This document shows, in pieces, positions 7,951 to 15,067 of a DNA stretch of 18,879 nt. Under the pieces are notes generated by a model, which worked only from the letters and a program-made list of their open reading frames with translations, ran no database searches and was not told the origin of the DNA. Source of the DNA: JBGPIK01 sp041484845 (GTDB lineage Bacteria; Desulfobacterota; Binatia; UBA9968); contig JBGPIK010000088.1 in the NCBI GenBank assembly GCA_041484845.1, positions 1 through 18,879 on the forward strand, read 5' to 3'. A program made the translations under genes and the position numbers. Numbering within the stretch: position 1 is the stretch's first letter; every line of letters starts with the position of its first letter.

Positions 7951-8487
7951 ATGAAACATAAACATATGGTCAACCTTGCTGACCTCGCGGTGGAGAAGAT
8001 CAACGCGCCGGAAGGTTCCGTCTTCGGCGGCTCGCGCCAGCGCGTGGGGGCGCAGGTGGGCGCGCGAAAATTGGGTTACAGTTTTTTCAGCGTCCCGCCG
8101 GGCAAGGCGGCTTTCCCGTACCATACTCACAGCGGCAATGAGGAGATGATCTACGTCATCGCCGGCGCGGCCACTCTGCGCCACGGCGAAGAGAAGCTTG
8201 CGGTTTTCGCGGGAACCGTGATCGCGTGTCCGCCGGGAGCGGAGTACCCGCATCAGCTGATCAACACCGGCACTGAGGAGTTACGTTATCTGGTGGTGAG
8301 CACGATGGAGTATCCGGACCTTTCCGAGTATCCGGACTCGAATAAAATCGGCGCTTATGCCACGGCGGCGGTAGGGTCCCAGGTGGGATTTCGCGCCCTC
8401 TATGTCAAGGACAGCAACGTGACATACTACGAAGGTGAGGACGGGAAGGAAATCGAAAGAATCAAGCGATCAACCGGGCAAAAATAA
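7951..8487 (+). CDS. Single-domain cupin protein
   Basis: A 178-residue cytoplasmic protein with one complete cupin barrel. Motif 1 is GKAAFPYHTHSGNEEMIYVIAG near residues 50-71, and motif 2 is GTVIACPPGAEYPHQLIN near 90-107. The expected metal ligands, two His and one Glu in motif 1 and one His in motif 2, are all there. The family covers sugar-binding, dioxygenase and regulatory cupins, and the precise role is not readable. The tail after residue 120 (YPDLSEYPDSNKIG) resembles cupins annotated as double-stranded beta-helix proteins of unknown function. The start is set by GGGAGGG seven to eight bases upstream. It is divergent from the cyclodeaminase-family gene and ends two bases from the tsaC stop, tail to tail. 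Confidence 0.85.
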   Translation: MKHKHMVNLADLAVEKINAPEGSVFGGSRQRVGAQVGARKLGYSFFSVPPGKAAFPYHTHSGNEEMIYVIAGAATLRHGEEKLAVFAGTVIACPPGAEYPHQLINTGTEELRYLVVSTMEYPDLSEYPDSNKIGAYATAAVGSQVGFRALYVKDSNVTYYEGEDGKEIERIKRSTGQK

Positions 8488-8489
8488 TT

Positions 8490-9146
8490 TTATTGCAAAA
8501 CACTTCGCTGCCCGATCACTTGCGCCAGCGCGGAAGCGGTGATCTCACCTTCACGGATAATCTTTACTTCGCTTTTCAGAACTTCGACGACGGTGGAACC
8601 GGATTTTGATTTAAGTCTCCCACCGTCGATGAAGAACTCAATCATGTCTGAAAAGTAGCTCTTTGCTTCGTCGACCGTGCGCGCAGGCTCTTTGCCTGTC
8701 GGATTGGCGCTGGTCGCCGTCAGCGGCCGCCCCGAGCTTGCGACGAGTTGCGTCGCGATAGGGTGGTTCGAGATGCGGACGCCGATACCGCCGTTGGCAT
8801 TCAGCAGCGGCTTGGGAATATCGTTCCGGGCCGGTAAAACCAACGTGAGCGGTCCGGGCCAGAAACGATCCATTAACTTTTTCGCTCTGTCGGGAATACG
8901 CGCTACGAGCGTATGAAGCATGGCTCGGTCTGCTACCAGTACTGGAATCGGATTTTTGCGGTCGCGGCCCTTGAGCTGAAAGACTTTTTCTACGGCTCGG
9001 CTGTTCAGGGCGTCCGCGCCCAAACCGTAAAGTGTTTCAGTGGGGAAGACGATGATCTCGCCACGCCTGAGCGCCGCGACGGCGTCCTGAAAGCCTTCAG
9101 CCGTTTTTTTTGGTTTCCCGGAGCTTTCGATCCTTGTCTTCGACAC
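8490..9146 (-). CDS. tsaC: Threonylcarbamoyl-AMP synthase, Sua5/YrdC/YciO type
   Basis: A 218-residue YrdC-fold enzyme that makes threonylcarbamoyl-AMP from Thr, bicarbonate and ATP, the first step of t6A37 formation on ANN-decoding tRNAs. Signature segments are GEIIVFPTETLYGLGADAL near residues 34-52, KGRDRKNPIPVLV, the GPLTLVLPA strand, GIGVRISNHP, and RPLTATSANPTGKEPA. The length is that of a TsaC protein without the long Sua5 C-terminal domain. The start is a GTG at 9146 behind AAGGAG at a spacing of about 10, which places the start inside purE with a 50-base overlap. It is the last gene of the purD-purE-tsaC unit. A YciO-type paralogue without t6A activity cannot be excluded. Confidence 0.88.
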   Translation of the reverse strand: MSKTRIESSGKPKKTAEGFQDAVAALRRGEIIVFPTETLYGLGADALNSRAVEKVFQLKGRDRKNPIPVLVADRAMLHTLVARIPDRAKKLMDRFWPGPLTLVLPARNDIPKPLLNANGGIGVRISNHPIATQLVASSGRPLTATSANPTGKEPARTVDEAKSYFSDMIEFFIDGGRLKSKSGSTVVEVLKSEVKIIREGEITASALAQVIGQRSVLQ

Positions 9147-9618
9147 CCGCGGCCATCTCCTTTTTGAACTCCGTCAGCTTGGCAGCGACTTTTGGGTCCT
9201 TGCGGGCAATGATCTGTGCGGCGAAGATTCCCGCATTGGCCGCACCGGCTTTGCCGATGGCCATGGTTGCCACCGGGAGCCCGGCTGGCATCTGGACGGT
9301 CGCGAGCAGCGCATCCAAACCCTTGAGGCTCGAAGAATCGATGGGAATCCCGATCACCGGCAGCGTCGTGTTTGCCGCCATGGCGCCGGCCAAGTGCGCC
9401 GCGGCGCCTGCGCCGGCGATAATCACTTCCAAGCCGCGCTGCTCTGCGGTGGCAGCGTATGCGGCGGCTTTTTCGGGTGTGCGATGAGCCGACAGGATGC
9501 GGGTTTCATAGCCAATGCCGAATTGATCGAGCCGCTTTTCCGCCTCACGCATTACCTCGAGATCCGAATCGCTTCCCATCAATATTCCGACTTTAGGTCC
9601 TGTTGTCTCCTGTGCCAC
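9097..9618 (-). CDS. purE: N5-carboxyaminoimidazole ribonucleotide mutase PurE (class I)
   Basis: A 173-residue octamer-forming PurE that moves the carboxyl group of N5-CAIR to give CAIR in purine synthesis. It shows KVGILMGSDSDLEVM at residues 9-23, the ILSAHRTPEK segment with the catalytic His, and the class I type AGAGAAAHLAGAMAANT plus MAIGKAGAANAG. The usual AAHLPG reads AAHLAG here. Class I PurE needs PurK to make N5-CAIR, and no purK is in this window. The start is a GTG at 9618 with GGAGGA upstream. It lies 49 bases after purD. Its 3' end overlaps tsaC by 50 bases, and the overlap contains a run of eight A on the coding strand. Confidence 0.93.
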   Translation of the reverse strand: MAQETTGPKVGILMGSDSDLEVMREAEKRLDQFGIGYETRILSAHRTPEKAAAYAATAEQRGLEVIIAGAGAAAHLAGAMAANTTLPVIGIPIDSSSLKGLDALLATVQMPAGLPVATMAIGKAGAANAGIFAAQIIARKDPKVAAKLTEFKKEMAAGVEDKDRKLRETKKNG

Positions 9619-9667
9619 GTCAGGCTCCTCCGTAGATAATTTGGCTTGCTAATGAAAAACTATGAAG

Positions 9668-10942
9668 TCAAATCTGCTTCAGTGCGCGATGACCGATGTC
9701 TGTGCGGTAGTGCATCCCGTCCCAGGAAATTTCCCTCACTCCATGGTAGGCGTCTCGAACGGCCTCTGCAATGTCGGTACCGCGAGCCGTCACGCCTAAA
9801 ACGCGACCTCCGGAGGTCAGCCAACGGGCATTGCTTTTCATTGTGCCCGCGTGAAAGACAAAACCTTTTTTCCAATGCTTGAGTTTCTCCAGGCCGTGAA
9901 TTTCGCTACCCTTACCGTACGAACCGGGATAGCCCCGAGCGCACAAAACCACGCACACCGCGGCATCGTCGTACCATTCCGGCTGAACTTCGTTGAGGCG
10001 GCCAGCAATTGTCGCTTCCAGCAGCGGCACGAGATCACTTTTTAAGCGCATCATGATCGGCTGGCATTCAGGATCGCCAAAGCGGACATTGAACTCCAAC
10101 ACTTTAGGACCGTTCTTAGTAATCATCAGACCGACATAGATCAGGCCACGGTAGCAAATCCCTCTTTTTTTCAAACCGCTGAGGAGCGGGATCAGAATTT
10201 CACTCAACACCCGATTCTGAATCGGCGGTGTCACCACCGGCGCCGGTGAATAAGCGCCCATACCCCCTGTGTTAGGCCCTTGGTCATTGTCGAAAACGCG
10301 TTTGTGGTCCTGGGACGTGGCGAGCGGAAGGATATGCTCTCCATCGGTCAAGGCCATGAAGGATGCTTCCTCGCCTTCTAGGAATTCCTCGACAACAATT
10401 TTTTCACCGGCTTGGCCGAAGCTCTTTTGCACCAGTATTTCGTCGATCGCCGCTTCGGCCTCGTTTCGGCTCGCGCAGATGAGCACGCCTTTGCCGGCGG
10501 CGAGCCCGTCAGCTTTAACGACGAAGGGCGGCAACTGCCGAGCAATATACTGCTTGGCTGAGCTTGCGTCGGTAAAAGCGCCGAAGGAAGCCGTGGGGAT
10601 GTGGTTCTCTTGTAAAAGCTCTTTGGCAAAGACTTTGCTGCCTTCTAATTGCGCGGCTGCGCGATCGGGGCCGAAGAGTTTAACGCCGTGAGCGGTAAAA
10701 ACGTCGGCGATGCCAAGCGTGAGCGGAAGCTCGGGACCGACCACGGTGAGATCTATTTTTCCCCTAGCCGCGAAATCAGCGAGCCGTTGGACCTGGTCCG
10801 GAGCTATGTCGACGAGCTCGGCTAGTTCACCGATGGCCGCGCTCCCCGGCGCGCAAAAGATTTTATTTACCCGTGGGCTTTGGCTGAGTTTCCAAACCAG
10901 CGCATGCTCGCGCCCGCCGCTGCCGATGACCAAGATTTTCAT
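9668..10942 (-). CDS. purD: Phosphoribosylamine-glycine ligase PurD
   Basis: A 424-residue ATP-grasp ligase joining phosphoribosylamine and glycine, the second step of purine synthesis. The N-domain starts MKILVIGSGGREHALVWKL, the family hallmark. The ATP-grasp region has PPFVVKADGLAAGKGVLIC and IVVEEFLEGEEASFMALTDG. Later come GGMGAYSPAPVV and VLEFNVRFGDPECQ, the metal-binding Glu/Asn segment. An open frame runs 15 codons further upstream to 10987, but the family start is the ATG at 10942. The ribosome-binding site is weak. It leads a purD-purE-tsaC block, separated from purH by about 300 repeat-bearing bases. Confidence 0.94.
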   Translation of the reverse strand: MKILVIGSGGREHALVWKLSQSPRVNKIFCAPGSAAIGELAELVDIAPDQVQRLADFAARGKIDLTVVGPELPLTLGIADVFTAHGVKLFGPDRAAAQLEGSKVFAKELLQENHIPTASFGAFTDASSAKQYIARQLPPFVVKADGLAAGKGVLICASRNEAEAAIDEILVQKSFGQAGEKIVVEEFLEGEEASFMALTDGEHILPLATSQDHKRVFDNDQGPNTGGMGAYSPAPVVTPPIQNRVLSEILIPLLSGLKKRGICYRGLIYVGLMITKNGPKVLEFNVRFGDPECQPIMMRLKSDLVPLLEATIAGRLNEVQPEWYDDAAVCVVLCARGYPGSYGKGSEIHGLEKLKHWKKGFVFHAGTMKSNARWLTSGGRVLGVTARGTDIAEAVRDAYHGVREISWDGMHYRTDIGHRALKQI

Positions 10943-11242
10943 CAAATTCTTAGCACTGAGCTGTGAGCGCTGAGAACAGAGCGACAAAATATTCGAGAGA
11001 TCTTTTAATCACTACGGGTTTAGTTCCCCGCAGCTTGCTACGTAAGGGCGATTTCAAGTCTTCTCAAGGTCCGTCGTTCCCGCATGCTCTTAGCGGGAAT
11101 CCAGGCGAGACTCGGACTGGACCCCCGACCCATTCGACGTGGCTCAGGGTCGTGGTGAGCACAGTCCAACCACGATAAAAACATTCGGGGGTGACAACTT
11201 TGGGAAAAAATATCATAAAGTTCTTTCGATACCCGCTACTGT
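10943..11242. other. Non-coding gap between purH and purD
   Basis: Three hundred bases split an otherwise tight purine gene train. The middle is filled by the composite repeat at 11072-11198. The flanking DNA is AT-richer (for example 11200-11225) and holds no gene. No convincing sigma-70 promoter for purD was found, so purD may depend on read-through from purH. Confidence 0.5.
11072..11198. repeat. Composite dispersed repeat (TTCCCGC hairpin type)
   Basis: TTCCCGC at 11077-11083 pairs with GCGGGAA at 11093-11099 around a 9-base loop, followed by ATCCAG. Further on, ACCCCCG at 11121-11127 pairs with CGGGGGT at 11186-11192, leading into GTGACAA. This is the layout of the widespread intergenic repeat CGTCATTCCCGC...GCGGGAATCCAG...CTGGATTCCCG...CGGGAATGACAA, here diverged. 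Between its second pair of arms lies TTCGACGTGGCTCAGGGTCG and GTGAGC, which resembles another dispersed repeat family, as if one repeat had landed inside the other. Confidence 0.6.
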
Positions 11243-12817
11243 CTAATGTCTGAAATGTCTCATGCCGGTGAAAATCATGGCGATACCATGCTCGTTGGCA
11301 GCGGCGATCACCTCTTCGTCTTTGATCGAGCCGCCCGGCTGAATGACCGATTTGGCGCCCGCGTTGGCGGCTTCATCGAGACCGTCGCGAAACGGATAGA
11401 AGGCATCGGAGGCGACCGCCGACCCTTTAAGATCCAGACCATGGGTCGCGGCGCGCATGACCGCGATCTTGGTCGAATCAATGCGGCTCATCTGCCCGGC
11501 GCCGACTCCCAGTACCTGGTCCGGCGCAGCGAAGACAATCGTGTTCGATTTTACGTGGCGACAGACCCGCCAGGCGAAATCGAGCGCTTGGTACTCTGCT
11601 TCGGTCGGTTTTCTCTGGGTCACGACCTTGCAGACGCGCACGTCAATTTTCCCCGTATCCCAATCCTGTATCAACATGCCGCCGCGCACCCGGCGCAAAT
11701 CGTAGCCGCCCCCTTGGGGCTGGCTCATATCGAGCTCAAGAAGCCGGATGTTGAGCAGCCGTTTCGCGGATGAAAGCACGGCCTTGGCTTCGGGCGTAAA
11801 ACTCGGCGCAATGACGATTTCAAGAAAGATTTCCTTTAGCTCTTTGGCCGTCTCTTCGTCTACCGGCCGATTAACAGCAATCACGCCGCCAAAGATCGAA
11901 ATCGGATCGCAAGCTTTCGCCTTGCGAAAAGAATCCGCAAGCGATGTCTGCGACAACGCCACGCCGCAGGGATTGCTATGCTTGATGGCTACGGTCGCGA
12001 TGTTGGAAAATTCCAGAACGGTGCTCAGGGCGGCGTCGGCGTCTAAAATGTTGTTAAATGAGAGTTCCTTGCCTTGGAATTGTTTCGCCTTTGCGATGGA
12101 AGGGCCGCTGTCGCCTTGGGTTCCGTAGAACGCCGCGCTCTGGTGCGGGTTTTCGCCGTAGCGCATATCCTGAATCTTTGAGATTTGAATATTGACGGTT
12201 TGTCCCCAGCGCATCGGTTTTTTGTTTTCGTCCAAAGATGAAAAGTAATTTGCAATCGCCCCGTCATAGTGCGACGTGTGCTGAAAGGCTTTGCAAAAGA
12301 GCCGGAAGCGGGTCGCTGGAGTGAGCGAGCCGCTGTTGGATTTCAATTCGGCAAGGATCGCGTCGTAGTCTTCGGGGTTGACGATCACGCCGACATGATT
12401 ATAGTTTTTAGCCGCCGCGCGCACCATGCTCGGCCCGCCGATGTCGATATTCTCGACGATTTCTTCGAACGCCGCGCCGCGAGCCACCGTCGCTTCGAAC
12501 GGGTAAAGATTGACGACCACGAGATCGATCGGGACGATCCCGTGTTCTTTCATTTTAGCGACATGCGCCGGGTTGTCGCGCAGGGCGAGAATGCCGCCGT
12601 GAATTTTCGGATGAAGCGTTTTGACGCGGCCGTCCATCATTTCCGGAAAACCGGTAATCTCGGAAACATCTTTCACCGGGATCTTATTGTCACGCAGCAA
12701 TGACGCCGTCCCGCCGGTAGAAACAATTTCAATACCCATTTGCGACAGGGCCCGGGAAAACTCCGCGATGCCTCGCTTATCTGAAACGCTGATCAGGGCC
12801 CTTTCAATTCTGCCCAC
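11243..12817 (-). CDS. purH: Bifunctional AICAR transformylase / IMP cyclohydrolase PurH
   Basis: A 524-residue enzyme for the last two steps of IMP synthesis. The N-terminal MGS-like cyclohydrolase domain (residues 1-200) has RALISVSDKRGI, EIVSTGGTA and DGRVKTLHPKIHGGIL. The transformylase domain has MRYGENPHQSAAFYG, the catalytic IKHSNPCGVA near the middle, SDAFYPFRDGLD, and a typical ending, IFTGMRHFRH. The start is a GTG at 12817 preceded by AAGGAGGG, a strong Shine-Dalgarno sequence lying within the last codons of alr. The alr stop codon ends only two bases before the purH start, so translation is probably coupled. Length and motifs are fully normal. Confidence 0.95.
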   Translation of the reverse strand: MGRIERALISVSDKRGIAEFSRALSQMGIEIVSTGGTASLLRDNKIPVKDVSEITGFPEMMDGRVKTLHPKIHGGILALRDNPAHVAKMKEHGIVPIDLVVVNLYPFEATVARGAAFEEIVENIDIGGPSMVRAAAKNYNHVGVIVNPEDYDAILAELKSNSGSLTPATRFRLFCKAFQHTSHYDGAIANYFSSLDENKKPMRWGQTVNIQISKIQDMRYGENPHQSAAFYGTQGDSGPSIAKAKQFQGKELSFNNILDADAALSTVLEFSNIATVAIKHSNPCGVALSQTSLADSFRKAKACDPISIFGGVIAVNRPVDEETAKELKEIFLEIVIAPSFTPEAKAVLSSAKRLLNIRLLELDMSQPQGGGYDLRRVRGGMLIQDWDTGKIDVRVCKVVTQRKPTEAEYQALDFAWRVCRHVKSNTIVFAAPDQVLGVGAGQMSRIDSTKIAVMRAATHGLDLKGSAVASDAFYPFRDGLDEAANAGAKSVIQPGGSIKDEEVIAAANEHGIAMIFTGMRHFRH

Positions 12818-12819
12818 GG

Positions 12820-13965
12820 CTATTCACCCTCCTTGGAATGGTAATAAATGCGGGGAACTCGAGTGCCGATAGAAGTGAGAATCTCGTAAGAGATTGTGTT
12901 TGACCAGGCGGCCATCTCATCAGCGGAAATCACTGCGTTGTCTTGACGGCCGAGGAGAACAACCTCATCTCCCTGCTGTACCCCCCCTATATCGGTAACA
13001 TCAATCATAGTCAAATCCATGCACACTCTGCCGGCAACGGGCGCGCGCTTGCCTTTGACGAGCATTTTGCCACGGTTCGAAAGCAGCCGGGAGTAGCCGT
13101 CAGCATAACCCACCGGAACGGTAGCGATCAGGCTTTCGCGTTCGGTGATAAAGGTTCGACCGTAACTGATGCTCGCGCCGGCGGGCACTTTCTTGAGCTG
13201 AAGAATATCGCTTTTCCACGACAGCACCGGTCGCAGAGAGGTTTGGCTCGCCATGTCCGGGGACGGGTAAATTCCGTAAAGCATCAAGCCAGGCCGCACC
13301 ATGTCGAAAAAGGCCGCCGGCAAAGTAATCGTTGCCGCGCTGTTGGCCAAATGAACCAGGTCGGGTGAGATACCGCCGGCACGGAGCCGCGCGACGACGT
13401 CGCAGAAAATCTCCAATTGATTTCTTGTATAATCGCCCGCGACGTTATCGGCGTGAGAGAAATGGGACATTACGCCCTCGATTTCGAGGGTATGCAATCT
13501 CCTCAATAGCGGCAACCAGGATTGGATGTCCGCGGGTGGGAAGCCGATCCTTCCCATGCCCGTATCGATCTTCAGGTGAATCTTTAATGTCGTGCCGCGC
13601 TTCTTCGCCCCATCGCCTAGGCGGATAAGACTCTCGGCGTCATGGACGACCGGCGTCAACTTGTTTTCGATGAATCGGTCGAGCTGGTCCGGATAGGCGC
13701 CGGCGACGACCAGAATCGGCGCGCGAATTCCCGCCTCGCGCAGCTCAAATCCTTCCTCAAGCGTAGCCACACCGAAGGCATCGCTGCCTTCCGCAGCTAA
13801 AACTTCCGTGATTCGCCGCGCGCCGTGCCCATAAGCGTTCGCCTTGACCATCGAAAGGATTTTCACGTCCGGGCCGACCTTGGCTCGAATCTGGCGGAAA
13901 TTCCAGCGCAGCGCATCAAGATCGATGAGAGCGAGCGTTGGACGTCCTTCGAGAATAGTTGACAT
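12820..13965 (-). CDS. alr: Alanine racemase
   Basis: PLP-dependent racemase supplying D-alanine for peptidoglycan, cytoplasmic, about 381 residues. The PLP Lys is residue 41 in KILSMVKANAYGHGA. The catalytic Tyr of the partner domain is in ASISYGRTF, followed by the VPVGYADGYSRLL and GRVCMDLTMIDVT segments that complete the shared active site. The ATG at 13965 gives the family start, MSTILEGRPTLALIDLDAL. A TTG nine codons upstream (13992) is possible but has no Shine-Dalgarno sequence. The gene follows the tRNA-binding protein gene and is nearly joined to purH. Placing alr among purine genes is unusual, but no sequence defect is seen. Confidence 0.93.
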   Translation of the reverse strand: MSTILEGRPTLALIDLDALRWNFRQIRAKVGPDVKILSMVKANAYGHGARRITEVLAAEGSDAFGVATLEEGFELREAGIRAPILVVAGAYPDQLDRFIENKLTPVVHDAESLIRLGDGAKKRGTTLKIHLKIDTGMGRIGFPPADIQSWLPLLRRLHTLEIEGVMSHFSHADNVAGDYTRNQLEIFCDVVARLRAGGISPDLVHLANSAATITLPAAFFDMVRPGLMLYGIYPSPDMASQTSLRPVLSWKSDILQLKKVPAGASISYGRTFITERESLIATVPVGYADGYSRLLSNRGKMLVKGKRAPVAGRVCMDLTMIDVTDIGGVQQGDEVVLLGRQDNAVISADEMAAWSNTISYEILTSIGTRVPRIYYHSKEGE

Positions 13966-13995
13966 CGGCCGAGGGATCTCGCTTGAGAACAAGGA

Positions 13996-14316
13996 TCAGG
14001 AAACCTTGGCGCCGGACTGCACGGTTTTCTCCGGCGACAGGATGATGATTCGCCCCTCGTCGGAGGCGGCGAGCAGCATGCCCTGACTTTCCAAGCCGCG
14101 CAGTTTGGCCGGTTCGAGATTCGCGACCACTACGATTTGTCTGCCGATAAGCTCCTCCGGGGTGTAGTGATTCCGGATGCCGGCGAGGATCTGGCGCTGC
14201 TCGGTTCCCAGATCGATCTGCAGGACCATGAGCTTATCGGCGTTGGGATGGGGCTCGGCGGATTTAATCGTCGCAATTTTGAGTTCAACGTTTCTAAATT
14301 GATCGATGGTGATCAT
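13996..14316 (-). CDS. Free-standing MetRS C-terminal-type tRNA-binding domain protein
   Basis: A 106-residue OB-fold protein matching the C-terminal tRNA-binding domain of many methionyl-tRNA synthetases (EMAPII/Arc1p-like). It shows ITIDQFRNVELKIATI, AEPHPNADKLMVLQIDLG, and the closing GRQIVVVANLEPAKLRG with SQGMLLAA. The catalytic MetRS body is absent here. The gene therefore encodes either a separate MetRS beta-type subunit or a general tRNA-binding accessory protein. The related CsaA family is another possible label, but the sequence follows the MetRS tail more closely. The ATG at 14316 has AAGAGG upstream. It is the first gene of the minus-strand train and has a plausible promoter just upstream. 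Confidence 0.87.
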   Translation of the reverse strand: MITIDQFRNVELKIATIKSAEPHPNADKLMVLQIDLGTEQRQILAGIRNHYTPEELIGRQIVVVANLEPAKLRGLESQGMLLAASDEGRIIILSPEKTVQSGAKVS

Positions 14317-14348
14317 CCCAAGCCTCTTTCATTTGCACGACGACTCTT

Positions 14349-14378
14349 TTTATCACGATACCAGAACCAACCTGGCAA
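14349..14378 (-). promoter_or_regulatory. Candidate sigma-70 promoter of the minus-strand gene train
   Basis: On the minus strand, TTGCCA (14378-14373) lies 18 bases before GATAAA (14354-14349). Transcription would begin about 26 bases before the ATG at 14316, leaving just enough leader for the AAGAGG ribosome-binding site. The -35 matches consensus at five of six bases and the -10 at four of six. Confidence 0.4.
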
Positions 14379-14506
14379 AGAAAGAATTCGTATCCCGGCC
14401 AAGGGCTTGCGCAAGGATGACCACAACCGGTCCGGCGTTTTACGGCTTGTAAGCCCGGCGGCCGGGCGATAAAGTGCGCTTGAAAACGGGTAAGCTGAGA
14501 AGCTCA

Positions 14507-15067
14507 ATGAATGACGTTTATTTGCCTGTCGAGTCGCAGCGAAAACTCATTGATCTGTCACGGCAGACATTAAATAATTTTGTTCGCCGCATCGAGCGTC
14601 AACCCGCGCACATTCACGACTCCTATTTACAAAGCCGAGATTATGGCGCGTTTGTCAGTCTGTTTAAAAAGGAAGAGCTTCGCGGTTGCATCGGCAGTTG
14701 CGCGCCGGGGGCTCCGCTGTTCGAAACCGTGACTAAAATGACCGAGGCGGCGGCGTCGCAGGATGACAGGGTTCAGCCGGTAGCGGAAAGCGAACTCGCC
14801 GCTATTCGTATTGACATTACCATTCTTTCTCCCATGGCGGCCGTCCGTGATGCGCTCTCCCTGGAAGCGGGAAAGCACGGCCTCTACGTTGCGCGCGATG
14901 ACAGACGCGGGGTTTTGCTTCCGCAAGTCGCTACCCGGTATCGCTGGGATCTGAAGACCTTTCTCGAGCAGACCTGCCTCAAGGCCGGTTTGCCGAAAAG
15001 TGCTTGGCACGATCCCGACACTCAACTCTGCAGTTTCACGGCGTTGATCATCGAGGAGCATGGATGA
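14507..15067 (+). CDS. AMMECR1-domain protein
   Basis: A 186-residue AMMECR1 protein of the type labelled AmmeMemoRadiSam system protein A. The hallmark LRGCIG segment is present (ELRGCIGSCAPG near residues 57-68). So are the ITILSPM strand and the GVLLPQVATRYRWDLKTFLEQTC region near 145-165. Biochemical function is unsettled across the family; it often travels with a MEMO1 homologue and a radical SAM protein. Neither is in this window; instead the gene overlaps an exported MBL-fold gene by four bases (ATGA). The ATG at 14507 is preferred, with a weak GAGAAG upstream. A GTG at 14474 would add 11 residues. Confidence 0.85.
   Translation: MNDVYLPVESQRKLIDLSRQTLNNFVRRIERQPAHIHDSYLQSRDYGAFVSLFKKEELRGCIGSCAPGAPLFETVTKMTEAAASQDDRVQPVAESELAAIRIDITILSPMAAVRDALSLEAGKHGLYVARDDRRGVLLPQVATRYRWDLKTFLEQTCLKAGLPKSAWHDPDTQLCSFTALIIEEHG

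Noticed and set aside
7737..7961. Plus-strand open frame in the spacer before the cupin gene
   Set aside because: It overlaps the inverted repeat and the true ribosome-binding site, and its composition is that of GC-rich noise.
14445..14467. Two small palindromes (GGCTTGTAAGCC, and GCCCGG/CCGGGC) before the AMMECR1 gene
   Set aside because: Short and mutually exclusive stems in GC-rich DNA; could be chance and have no clear link to a promoter.
14313..14507. Minus-strand 64-codon frame upstream of the tRNA-binding protein gene
   Set aside because: It covers the candidate promoter at 14349-14378 and the AMMECR1 start; no recognisable domain. Its TGATG junction with the next gene was tempting but not sufficient.
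15004..15063. Upstream extension of the MBL-fold protein
   Set aside because: It would lie inside the AMMECR1 reading region and place 20 residues before the twin-arginine signal; the ATG at 15064 has a good Shine-Dalgarno sequence.
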